From: Macropodus opercularis
Lineage: Eukaryota > Chordata > Actinopteri > Anabantiformes > Osphronemidae
DNA length: 64,000 nt
Assembly: GCA_030770545.1 (NCBI GenBank)
Contig: CM061106.1
Coordinates: 15,645,001 to 15,709,000, forward strand
Reading direction: 5' to 3'
The position numbers and the translations under genes are program-made. This document shows, piece after piece, positions 21,938-32,509 of the stretch. The notes under the pieces are model-generated. The model was not told the origin of the DNA. It did not search any database and saw only the letters and a list, made by a program, of their open reading frames with translations. How positions within the stretch are numbered: position 1 is the stretch's first letter; every line of letters begins with the position of its first letter.

Positions 21938-22811
21938 TGCAGAGCAGTAAACGTACTTTCCAGGAAAGCCGGTGTGAATGTGGAGGCTGTTTAGGCCTGT
22001 TTCAGTTCCAAAACAGTAACAAAAGCGACATTTGCGTCCTGTGGACGAGGCTCAGTTCTTTTTCTCTTTTGTTGGAATCTGAGGGGGAGGACAGCTGGGG
22101 GCAGTTGGTGATGGCTGTAAAATTACAACAATGACAAGAAGAGAGTGAGACTTGAGTTTACCTCTTTAACATGTGCACAACCAAATCATTACTATTCACT
22201 ATTTTAACTTACTTTGTTCTCTCTTTGCAGATGGCAGCTGCAGCAGAGGTTGACCAGTCACTGCAGACGTCTCTGGAGAAGAATGTGTCTCTACAAACCC
22301 ACAAAGTTTTATTAATTACAACAAAACAGAGAAACATGGACGACATTTGGCCCTTGGGCTGTAGCTGTTATGACCAAAGCTGCAGCAGAACAATGCTGGT
22401 CGATTTATATTTTTATTTATTTGTTTTGTTCATGTGACAAGAATGTACAATATTGTCCATTAAAGAAATATGTTTTGAAACGCAACTACTCACTTGGTAC
22501 ATCTGGCACAAGAAATTCGAACTGTTTCAGAAGTGGCACAGGCGTCTTTTCAGGTGGATTGACTGGATGACAAGAATGAAAAAATAGAATTAATGGGTTT
22601 ATCTGTAACACATGAATAGGACGCTGACACTTCTATAGATGAGCTAAAAAGTAGAATAAAAGAAATTAATAACATTTACATTTTAATATTAAATGAATCA
22701 ATATTTAATTGTGACAACTATTACAATTAAATGTGAGCAGGGAAAGTAACGTGGGACACAGCAAACACATGTCATCACGTGTTAGTTTTCAAAGCAGTTC
22801 ACACTTCATCA
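21938..22811. other. No gene recognised
   Basis: Sequence just after the LTR-like copy has plus-strand open frames at 21937–22134 and 22171–22437 without recognisable motifs. Confidence 0.4.
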
Positions 22812-22996
22812 TTTCAACCAAATACGGAGATTAATACTTACCCCCATGAAGCAATGAACCGATTCATAGTCACTAGGACGACAAACAGAACCAGAAGATA
22901 GAACTCATGCTTCGGTGGGAGAACAGCTCATTATCCCAGAGCTGACGATTCGTTAAACGTATTTTATCTTTCTTCTCTTGAAACCTTTGATTGTCT
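22812..22996 (-). repeat. Duplicated 185-bp exon-containing segment, copy 2
   Basis: Near-identical direct repeat of 19606–19790. Here the minus-strand acceptor-like context is better: a pyrimidine-rich stretch ending CCTCCAG precedes the shared ACAATCAAAGG. Confidence 0.8.
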
Positions 22997-23131
22997 GGAG
23001 GTTACAGGTGCAGCAGCAACACCAGCAGCAATGAAGTTGAAACAAGTAACAGGTAGAGTGTTTGTTTGCAGTAAAAAGACTTCACTTTAGCTTAACCGTA
23101 ATTTTCCAAATTAAAATAAATGTTGACTTAC

Positions 23132-23581
23132 TGTTGTGTGATTGTTTTGAGGGAGAAGTACTGAGCATAGCTCTCTCCAGCTCTTCGTCCTTATCCATCT
23201 CTGTGACACAGACAGACAAACATTTAGCTGTGACGTCTTTGTGTACTCAAATATTTTGTACTTCTACCAGAAAAAACAGAAATGATATCATTTTTAAAAC
23301 TCAAGACCCACCTGTGGCTTCCTTGGGATCATGTGAAGGATGTGTCATCACTGAGGCGTGTGCTGCAAGTATTGCTGCAGCTTGTGCATCTTTGTTCCAG
23401 GACCACAGCTTTTACTAAGCATGAGGCTGCGTAGCCATCATTGCTGCTGTCCCAGATGTTTCGCCAGGTGTGTTTGGCACAGGAACCAAAACCAACTGGC
23501 TGGTCATCTGCTGCATCCCCTCCTCTCTGACGCACCACAGCAAGGACATTTTGCAGCAGACAAACGGTTTGTGCATTTTAC
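23132..23581 (-). other. Two splice-flanked minus-strand blocks, possible upstream exons
   Basis: Block 23312–23581 begins after CCCAATAG and ends CCACAG/GTGGGT; it reads TSQLVLVPVPNTPGETSG before stop codons. Block 23132–23200 begins after a long pyrimidine tract ending GTGTCACAG, reads MDKDEELERAMLSTSPSKQS, and ends at a GTAAGT donor. The second block is an open and convincing small exon. Both lie upstream, on the same strand, of the 185-bp segment and the integrase/SGNH/Ulp1 blocks. Function unknown. Confidence 0.4.
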
Positions 23582-23965
23582 CTATTGGGATAGTAAATAC
23601 TTTAATATACACATAAATATGTAATAATTACAACACGGTGATGCGTGTGGTGTTACTGGGTAACATCAATATCAACACTAGTCCTTTTATGCTTTTTCTA
23701 TGTGACTATCTGACTGTTTCCTTCACACAGTCTGCTAAACTATAATAATGCAGCAAAAGAACATAACAGACACATGGATGGAGAAAACTGACACAACAAA
23801 CTATTTAATTCTCAAAGATTGAACCCTGCCACTATAAGGCTTTCACATATTAAAATACAGTAGCAAAGACAAAGGGTTTGATGCATTTCAAACACCTACA
23901 CACGTTTACAATTAAGCCCTCTGCTTAAATAACATGTAGTCATGGAGCAGTGTTACTCTTCATTT

Positions 23966-24042
23966 GTTATATATAATATATCATATTCTGTTATATATAA
24001 TATATCATATTCTATTATACATAATATTAGACATCATATTCT
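23966..24042. repeat. AT-rich 24-bp tandem repeat, 3 copies
   Basis: Two identical copies of GTTATATATAATATATCATA plus TTCT (24 bp) are followed by one diverged 29-bp copy. Confidence 0.85.
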
Positions 24043-25207
24043 GCGCCTCCCTTACAAAATCTGGAATTTGAAAGTTTCTCTGGCACATTTTCATCACAAA
24101 AATGAGAAGAATTAAAGCAAAGCATCACTAGAAGGTACATATGAGGCAGGATTCAAACCTGAACAGGGAAAACCCAATGGAGTCGTCTGATTTCTCTGAT
24201 CCTCTGATTCCATTAGCACAGATTCATCACGTGTTACAAACACAACTGACGCTAAAGTCGCTTTTCCTGGTAGGAATCTAACCTGGGCTGTGGCTGTGAT
24301 ATCAGCTCACAGATTCTATTTGTGCAGAAACCTTGTTCCTAATTGTTTTTCTGTATTGTATTGGTATAAAGACCACTGGTTTTCCATAATCCAGTTACGC
24401 AGTTACATGTCAGAGAGGTTGGTCTAGTGCAGACGAAATCTACCTGGAGAAACATGGTTTGTCTGATCCCCTGGTTCCATTAGAGGAAACAGGTTTGATC
24501 TTTTCATAATAATTGACAAACCAGCCTAAAACTGACTTTAATCTGTTTCCTTGACTGCAGGCAAACACACGTTTGTCACCTGCTGACAAACTGCTTGAGA
24601 TAATGTAAAGTACACAAATATTCAAACTAGAAACAGTGATTCTACCTGGTGTTTCCTCTTCAGGTGAAGAAGTGTGAGTCTCTGCTTTGCCTCGGTTCCT
24701 GCAGAACTAGTTGACCTCCGATGTCCAGGTTCTCACAGTGTTGACTGGAAAATGCAAAGTGACTGCACAGCGTCTGTACAGGTCAATGTCCCGGCCTGAC
24801 GGCTGCTGTGTGGCTCAGGTCCAGTTCAAAAAGCTCACAGTTCATAAACTATCTCAGAGCTCCGTTAAGAGAAAGACATAGCTGGATAGTAATTAACAAG
24901 AGCATGACAACCATAACAAGACAAAATAGAGCAAACATGGTTTGACTGGATGTAGCTAATAAACGTGAGCTAGACATAACGTGATGAGGCTTAACATGAC
25001 GACATGTTCACTAACAAATGTGAGCAAGGAAGCAAAGCTCCACTTAGAAGCATGACATGGCTGTTAAGCTGTGTAGACATGGGCAGGTTACTATGACAAA
25101 GCACAATTTCTGTATCACTTTTCATGTAATAAAAAGTGCTTCACTGATTAATAAAATAAAAATTATACATAAACCAGCAGTAAACATTTACTGCAACAGC
25201 AACGTCA
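24043..25207. other. No gene recognised
   Basis: No open frame or motif I can identify. Sequence is plain AT-rich intergenic DNA. Confidence 0.45.
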
Positions 25208-25223
25208 CTAATGTAATACAGAC

Positions 25224-25656
25224 ATAGAGCAAACTATATTCAAACTTACATAAACTATATTAAAACAAACATAAACTATATTCAAACTTACATAATCTAT
25301 ATTAAAACAAACATAAACTATATTAAAACAAACATAAACTATATTAAAACAAACAGAAACTATATTAAAACAAACAGAAACTATATTAAAACAAACATAA
25401 ACTATATTCAAACGAACATAAACTATATTCAAACATACATAAATGAAAACAAACAAACTATATTCAAACTTACATAAACTATATTAAAACAAACATAAAC
25501 TATATTCAAACTTACGTAAAATATATTTAAACAAACATAAACTATATTCAAACGAACATAAACTATATTCAAACATACATGAATTAAAACAAACATAAAC
25601 TATATTCAGACATACATAAATGAAAACAAACATAAACCATATTAAAACGTACACAA
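25224..25656. repeat. 21-bp minisatellite
   Basis: About twenty imperfect copies of a 21-bp unit of the type AAACAAACATAAACTATATT, with TTCAAACTTA variants. Because the period is a multiple of three, the minus strand stays open as a repeating seven-residue peptide; that frame is a by-product of the repeat. Confidence 0.95.
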
Positions 25657-25814
25657 ACTATTTTTATGTTCATTTTTAGGATTGATTTCATTTATGTATT
25701 ATATACTCATTTCAGAATAAAGAGTTTCTTCTTCAGCTAATTTGATGGATGTTGGATTATTGAGAGGAAGAAAGCGTCTGAACTGTAGACTGGTCCTGTC
25801 ACGTACTGGTTCTA

Positions 25815-25922
25815 CAGTATAAATATATAAACATAGCCGGGTCAGAAAAACAACGAGATAGAAGCAGAGGGTGTTAATTCTAAATGAATTCTACAATTAT
25901 CTTTGGCAAGTAAAGAGTAGTG
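25815..25922. repeat. Dispersed repeat copy (pairs with 58029–58140)
   Basis: A segment running from ATATATAAACATAGCCGGGT through GTTAATTCTAAATGAA to AAGTAAAGAGTAGT has a diverged copy in the same orientation at 58029–58140. Identity of the repeat is unknown. Confidence 0.6.
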
Positions 25923-26198
25923 TCTTTGTCAGAGATCTTCCATCTAAGAAGAATTCAAATTTCAGAATTCAGACACATCAATAAGGTTTGAGGGGGAACG
26001 TGTTGTTACAAACAGATACAAAGTGAGACACTAACAAAACATACACACAAAAACAGGTGAAAACATTTCCAGATGATTCACACTAGTAAAGGTTTTGTCC
26101 TGTGAACCTGTGTTGCTTTTTTTTAAACCTTCTCCAGATCTTTATCTTAAATGTGAAACTGCTGATGCTGTGCTGTGGGATTTGACAAATGTTTATCC

Positions 26199-26973
26199 AG
26201 TGTGAATACGTTGCTGCTTTGTTAGATTGGAAGAGTAAGAAAACATTTTTGCACACTGATCACATCACTGAGGTTTCTCCCTAGTGTGAACACGTTGGTG
26301 TATCTGTAAGCTATTGAGCTGAGAGAACGCTTTTCCACACATTTCACACCAGTGAGGTTTCTCTCCAGTGTGAATACGTTGGTGTCTCAGTAAGTTGCTG
26401 AGGTCAGAGAACGCTTTTCCACACGTTTCACACCTGTGAGGTTTCTCTCCAGTGTGAACACGTTGGTGTGTCCATAAGTTACCAAGCTGAGAGAATGTTT
26501 TTCCACACGTTTCACACCAGTGAGGTTTCTCTCCAGTGTGAACACGTTGGTGTGTTCGTAAGTTACCGAGCTGAGAGAATGCTTTTCCACACGTTTCACA
26601 CCAGTGAGGTTTCTCTCTAGTGTGAACACGTTGGTGTGTCCATAAGTTACCAAGCTGAGAGAACGCTTTTCCACACGTTTTACACCAGTGAGGTTTCTCT
26701 CCAGTATGAACACGATAGTGGATTTTCAAATTTTGTGATGTGTGGAAAGCTGCTCCACATTCGGTGCAGGTGTACGGTCTTTCTCCAGTATGAATCTGCT
26801 GATGGGTCTTTAGGTTACTTCCTGTAGTGAAAGCTTTTCCACACTGGTCACAGCCGTATGGTTTATCTCCAGAGTGAACCTTCTGATGCTTCTTTAGCTC
26901 TGATGGTCTGGTGAAGGTTTGGTCACATTGCTGACAGAGATGCAGCCTTGAAGTGCTTCTTCCTCTGGGTTTC
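26199..26973 (-). CDS. C2H2 zinc-finger protein, finger exon
   Basis: Minus-strand exon following a TCACTTTAG acceptor at 26974. It encodes a basic KPRGRRTSRLH lead and eight C2H2 fingers in tandem, the classic DNA-binding array with TGEKPH linkers. Finger 1 is LCQQCDQTFTRPSELKKHQ; fingers 4–8 are very alike (CxTCGKAFSQLGNLxTHQRVH). A TGA at 26265–26267 ends the frame exactly where other fingers have the Trp of HWC. Beyond it, in frame, lies a ninth degenerate finger (CDQCAKMFSYSSNLTKQQ; first His replaced by Gln) up to 26199. So the natural stop may be a secondary truncation. Probable nuclear transcription factor; targets unknown. Confidence 0.85.
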
Positions 26974-27108
26974 TAAAGTGACAGATATAAAAGAGGAGAA
27001 ATTAAATCTCATGATGGCACAAATAGCTACAATACAAAAAGACAGCAAGGTCCCCAGAACTTGTGTTACTTACACTGTTATACATTTATTGAGACTAAAT
27101 CTACTGCT

Positions 27109-27370
27109 TCACATCTTCCTGCTGTTCAGCTCAAACCTGACAGGAGATGAACAGTGAGAGCAGTAGATCTGTACGCTTTTAGTGGGGAGCTCATCAGCAC
27201 CAACCTGTTGATCAGTGGTTCCAGTGTAGTCGTTGTTCTGCTGCTCCTCCTTAATTCTGCTAGTGGACTGGTCCTGTTCGGTTAAACCCATGTCCTGCAG
27301 CTCCGTATCCCTCTTGGACTGGCCATAGACTTCCTCTGCTTTCAGTTCACCTTTGTACTGATCCATTTTG
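27109..27370 (-). CDS. Zinc-finger gene leader exon (start codon exon)
   Basis: Following a TTTCCCTTCGCAG acceptor near 27371, an ATG at 27366–27364 opens MDQYKGELKAEEV, then an acidic, Gln/Thr-rich stretch (LTEQDQSTSRIKEEQQ, TDQQVGADE). It lies 140 bp upstream of the finger exon on the same strand. Homologous leader exons occur at 47096–47290 and 62052–62237, so this is the shared N-terminus of a local zinc-finger family. No KRAB or SCAN box is seen. The exact donor is uncertain; candidates include CTGTCAG/GTTTGA. Confidence 0.7.
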
Positions 27371-27379
27371 GTCCTGGTC

Positions 27380-28235
27380 ACTGCGAAGGGAAATTATGAG
27401 AAAACTGATGAACAGACCAAAAATCAAGTTATCTTAATTCTCCACAGACAGCACAGTAATAAGATCAAGTGTAGCTGTGAAGTTCCTATTGTTCCTAAAT
27501 CACTCCCTGTTGCTAATACTGTCACAGTCTGGCCCTCAGGGATCTGTGGGTTCCAGGTTTTCTGCTTCTGTTTGTCTCGTGGTGTCACGTTCTCCCTGTG
27601 TGCTCCTCCCTTGTAATTAGTGATCTCATCTGTGTTCAGTTTCCTGTTTAGTTCAGTATTTAAGCTTCCCTCCTTCTACCTGTTTTTGTCGGTTTGTCGG
27701 GGGATGTCCGTATGGACCTGTTACGTTTTAAGTTAAGTGTTTTTTCTTTGCAAGTCATGTAAAGTTAGGTGTTTTTTAAGTAAAGTCAAGTCATGTCAAG
27801 AGGCTCTGTTTTTGTTACGTTCAAGACAGCATCTGGACCCACATAACCACAGAGACTAGTTGCTTTTCTGTATTTTGAAAACAACATTTTGAAAACAAAA
27901 ACAAATATCAGCAAGGCTGATATGACAAAAACTAAATCACATAATCTACTGAAAGAAGACTTGCACAAAGAAAACACAACTATAATGTAGCAAATTGGAA
28001 AAAAAACTAAACCACTGCAGAGCAGGTTTAGCAATTAGCCTGGACAACTTTGTCTAAACACTTACTTTCTCGAGCAACAAATCGAGCTGGAGGTCGGGGC
28101 AATGGAAGACACACTAGCAAGTTGCAGACACAGGTTTAAGTAGACACAGTTAACCAGGGAAATGTGCCCTGAACACAAAGAAGGAAAATCAAAACCCCAA
28201 AGGAGGAGAATTGTAACAGTTTTGAGTTAAAAGTC
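27380..28235. other. No gene recognised
   Basis: Contains TA- and CAAGTCAAGTCATGT-type short repeats and a block near 27530–27680 that looks like dispersed repetitive DNA. No supported exon. Confidence 0.4.
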
Positions 28236-28239
28236 CATT

Positions 28240-28475
28240 TCCTACTGCTTCTACTCAAGTCTATACCAGCTGTCTATCGGCGAGAGGCAGGGTTCACCTT
28301 GGACCAGTTGCTAATCTGTCACAGGGCCACACACTCACACCTACGAGCAATTTGGAGACAACCCACGCAGACACATGCAAACTCCACACAGCAAGGCCCC
28401 CGGTCGCCTCTGGGAATCAAACTCAGGACCTTCTCGCTGTGAAGCGACAATGCAGAACACCACTGTGCCACCCGT
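28240..28475 (-). mobile_element. tRNA-derived SINE
   Basis: Read on the minus strand: GGGTGGCACAGTGGTG (A-box region), CACAGCGAGAAGGTCCTGAG, TTTGATTCCCAG (B-box region), GTGTGGAGTTTGCATGTG, then AGGTGTGAGTGTG and a CCTGCCTCTCGCCGATAGAC tail. This is the layout of the widespread fish SINE with a tRNA-related head and a conserved body. The copy is somewhat shortened in the body. Confidence 0.85.
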
Positions 28476-28529
28476 TAATCAAGTCAAGTCATGTGAAGCT
28501 ATGTCAAATGTTTTTCATGTGATTAGATG

Positions 28530-29219
28530 GTGCAGCCCACATCCTGTAGCTGTGTTTTCAATGCAGCCTCACTTTTGAAGTGTGTGCATAGTGGACACAT
28601 CCTCATATAGAGCTAGAAGGTTTATTAAAGTTGTTGTATGAAGCATATTTGTCTTTTTGTATTATCGCCTCATATAATTCATTCATGTTTTACGTTACAT
28701 ACAGCGCTTTTGATTGAATGTGACTGTTTCCTGCTAAACTAGTCTCTCATGTGGCCCCTGTTGCATTTTATGAGGCTGTACTGTGTTTTTATTTCATTTC
28801 TACGCAGACAATAAAAATAATTTAAACTGGAAGACGGTGGTTGTTCCTTCTTCATTAATATTGCAAATATGACGCAACGCAGATCACTTGGTCGACGCTC
28901 AGAGGGAGAAGAGCGGCAGCCAGCTACATATCCACACAGCTCCTCCTTCCAACTCCACCGCTGTGCTGGAGATCAGCAGCACTGCAGGAATCCATGTGAT
29001 CCACACATTCAGGTCAGCACATCCTGCCTCAAACAACCTGTTCAACAAAAGCCACAATGACGAGCTTCCCCTTGTTTGTTTCTTGCAGTCATTTAAAAAA
29101 TTTCCTCAGATGAATGAGAATCTTCACAGACTTATTTCCTCAGAGTTTCCCTAATAACCGTTTTTTCATTGGCGCATTTCGTTTCTTCAACATATCACCT
29201 TTGCCAACTGCAGTGAAAA
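28530..29219. other. No gene recognised
   Basis: No motif identified; two overlapping plus-strand frames near 28869–29154 are short and unlike known proteins. Confidence 0.4.
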
Positions 29220-30590
29220 CACACTAGACAGAGAGTTAACCAACAGACAGGGATGTGCAGAGCCTTCCCTCATGCACATGTAGAAAGACAGCCAGTGCTC
29301 TTCAGAAGCAAATCTCCCTGATGCCCTGAACAACTTCTACGCTCGCTTTGAAAACCTGAGCATCACAACCGCACCAAGTTTCCCCTTTGTTCTGATGAGC
29401 CAGTGTCACAGCAGCTGAGGTGAGGTCCACCCTGCAGCGAGCGAAGCCCGTAAAGCAGCAGGTCCTGATGGGATTTCAGTCCTGAAGGACTGTGTCCACC
29501 AACTCACAGAGGCACTAAAGGACATTTTAACACCACCGTGGCTGAAATCCACAGTAATCACCCCTGTTTTAAACCCCATCAGGGTCCTGTCTCCATGACT
29601 ACCGGCCAATCGCACTGACCCCCATAATCATGAAGTGTGTTGAGAGGCTGGTAATGACACATAAACAGGGAAATTGATCTACGGGCCATCAGTACACAAC
29701 CAGGAAGAACCGGTCCTCAGCAGACGCCATCTCAGCTGTCACCCACCAGGCCCTGACACATCTGGAGAACAAGTGCTCGTATGTCAGGCTGCTTTTCCTG
29801 GATTCACCTCAGCCTTTAATACAATCATCCCACAGACACTAGTCACAAAACTGTCTGTCCCTGGGCTGTGCTCTCCCCTATGCAGCTGGATCCTGGACTT
29901 CCTAACAGGAAAGAACTGACTGTGAGGGTCAACAACATCTCCTCCAGCATCATGCTGAACACTGGTTCTCCACAGGGGTGTGTCCTCAGTCATCTCCTTC
30001 ACACCCTCCTGACACATGACTGCACAGCTCAACACAACAGCAACCTGATAGTGAAGTCTGCAGATGATACAGTAGCAGCAATGAGACAACCTACAGGCAG
30101 GAGGGGGACGAACTGGTGTAAACTAAACAACCTCACCTGGAGAAATAAAACCTCCTCCATCATTAAAAAGGCTCATCAGCGCCTGAACCTCCTAAGGAAG
30201 ATGCAGAAAGTAGGACTGAGGACCTGATGCTGTGCTACAGTAAATACTGTCCCTCACATGCTGCTGCTCCTACAACGCTGACCATCTGCTGAAACTAGGA
30301 TCATTGATGTCCTCTGAAATTATTAGTGTCATCTAGGATAATTAATGTCCTGTAGGATTATTAATGTCATCTAGGATTATTAGTGTTCTATGCAGGTTGT
30401 GTCTATTCTTTTAATGTTTATTAATGCTAACGAGACTTATTTTTTTATGCATATTACCCTGTGATGAATTTTCTTTATTTATTCATTATTGAGTATCATT
30501 CTTACAATACTGAGACCTTGAGAACAATGTTTTGTTCTACATGGTTCATGCTGGAATGACAGAGTATTTAAGTCCTTGAATCCTTGTTTG
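29220..30590 (+). mobile_element. LINE (CR1/L2/Rex1 group), decayed
   Basis: A 5'-truncated, frame-broken reverse transcriptase on the plus strand. Visible pieces in order: ALNNFYARFENLSI, KAAGPDGISVLKDC, FTSAFNTIIPQTLVTKL, LCSWILDFLTGK, LNTGSPQGCVLSHLL, and the catalytic-strand remnant KSADDTVAAM (F/YADD changed to SADD). Near the end is IIKKAHQRLNLLRKMQ. The 3' end is marked by TGCTGGAATGACAG and GTCCTTGAATCC near 30550–30590. Multiple stops make it inactive. Confidence 0.8.
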
Positions 30591-31670
30591 GGCTGGAGAG
30601 AAGTTGACTGGTAACAGGACAGAACAGTGATGTGAGGATTTCAGACTTTCTGCCCAGACAAGCAGCAACATCACTGAGCTGAAAGATGAGAAATGGTTCA
30701 ACAGAATCAAAGCAGCAGCACAAACATCGTGAACATTTCTCATGGTCTGTAGAAGCTGCTTCAGTCTGTGAGGTCACTTTGTTGAGCTCTGAGCTTTTCT
30801 TTGTATTTCAGATGAGGCTCTTTGACCCCATAGACACACGTACGTACAGGATGTCGTCTATACGTGGATGCAAAGAGGCGTCGACTGGACTCAGCAAGTC
30901 AAGTCAAGCAGTGAACCATTACTGACAGTGGGCCCTCGCTGTTCTGGGTTAACCTGCTCCTACCTGTCATCTTGCTGTGTGATCCCCACCTGTCGCTCAC
31001 TTTCTCATCATCCATGTGTTTTTATTCTTGCCTCTTCCTCTTCCTGCACTCTTTTCAAATAAACTTCATGTGGATCCAACTCCTCTGACCTGGCTGCTTT
31101 TTCCAGGTCAGCTACTGGATAAACTGACTTTGACCAGACTTTATAGCCTCATACTTTTAATTCTCAACATGCATTCATATAGTTATATACGATGTTCTAT
31201 GATCCTCAACCTACAAATCATTAAACTGGGTGAATGCAAGTGATTAGAATTATTTAAAAAAATGTTTATTATTTAAAAGTGGAGCATCTGTTCAAAAGAA
31301 CTGCATAAAAAGCCACATTTTCTTTGTTCAATCACTAACAATGTGCTTACTAATACAAATATATGTGCATAAAGACAAACAAACTCATAAATCACTGACT
31401 GTAACACACTGCAGCTTTAGTCCATGAGAAACTTGCTGCAGCTTGTGTCAACACACAAGTAATGGAATGAAAACATCACCCGTCTGCTCTTCTCACACAC
31501 ACACACACAGAGAAACAGGACAACGGTCCAACTCTGCTGATCTTTGCGTTTTAACAATTTCAACTCAGCATAAAAACGACCCTTGTTCATAATAATGGAA
31601 GCAAATAAACAGCTAAATTTCTACAAGTTATAAAGTCAGAACATATTTGCACAAATATTTTTTCTTTTCA
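30591..31670. other. No gene recognised; contains a (CA)n run
   Basis: No supported exon. An AATAAA lies near 31058 and a (CA)n run of about nine units at 31494–31510. Confidence 0.4.
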
Positions 31671-31848
31671 ATTCATTCATTCGCAGCTTCACTGGACTCA
31701 AATACTCCATTATTCATATCTCTGGCAAATTTAACTAGACTTGATTTAAAGTTACTTTTATTCACCCAGTAAGTTTTGTCTTGATTAGAAATGACACCAG
31801 CGTCTCCCAGACGATAATGAGACGATGCACAAGACGCATCACTGTGGA
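31671..31848 (-). CDS. Candidate terminal exon, unidentified protein
   Basis: On the minus strand a block after the acceptor TTTTTTCCACAG stays open to a stop at 31673–31675. It reads DASCASSHYRLGDAGVISNQ, then KTYWVNKSNFKSSLVKFARD and NNGVFESSEAANE. Composition and the acceptor look like a real last exon. I do not recognise the family. Possible upstream exons on the same strand are in the duplicated segment at 32060–32760. Confidence 0.35.
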
Positions 31849-32159
31849 AAAAATGATTATTCATCTTTTATTTACATTTATACAAACAGTGGCAAATCAG
31901 GATGTGACTTGACTGTATATCAACACATTTATATCTAGACAACAGAAACAACACAACACATGCAGTCAGTTCATTATTTACAGCAACGTTAGTTCCAGTA
32001 ACTCAAATCCACACAAGGCAGCCAAATAAGAATTTAACCATCAGAACAAATCACATGATTTAGTCAAACAATCTAACCAACATCCAACCTGACCCATAAA
32101 CACAGAGCACATCACATTCTATAGAAAAGCAAAGTGATCTCACCTGTGGCCACCGTGAC

Positions 32160-32290
32160 GACGTCTGTGTCCAGGAATCAGTCGCTAGAACGTTGTCTCC
32201 AGCCTGGATTCCTCTTTTCTCTGCCGTGGTTTGAGACGAATCCACTCGAGAGGAGTCAGTCTGATATCAGTGTTTACCTAAAGGAACCTT
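32160..32290 (-). other. Splice-flanked minus-strand block
   Basis: One frame reads DSSQTTAEKRGIQAGDNVLA then TDSWTQTSSRWPQ and stops at a good donor (CCACAG/GTGAGA). It may be an exon of the same unknown gene as the candidate terminal exon at 31671–31848. No family recognised. Confidence 0.25.
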
Positions 32291-32509
32291 GGACCAGACC
32301 AGATGTTTCTCTCCTGGCTCCACCGCGTCACAGACGTCCTTCACTAACAACAGCACAATTGTTTTACCAACGTTTCTATGCTGACAGTTCCTTCATCTCT
32401 GTTCACCTGAAGCTCTGTCCACACACTGAGAGAATCTACAGACCTGAGTTTCTTAAGTCTGATCATTTTAATGTTTGGTCTCAGCTTCGCTCCTTTCAAT
32501 ACTGGTGAG

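Noticed and set aside
25208..25456. 82-codon repetitive ORF (minus)
   Set aside because: It is the translation of the 21-bp minisatellite; the repeat period alone keeps it open.
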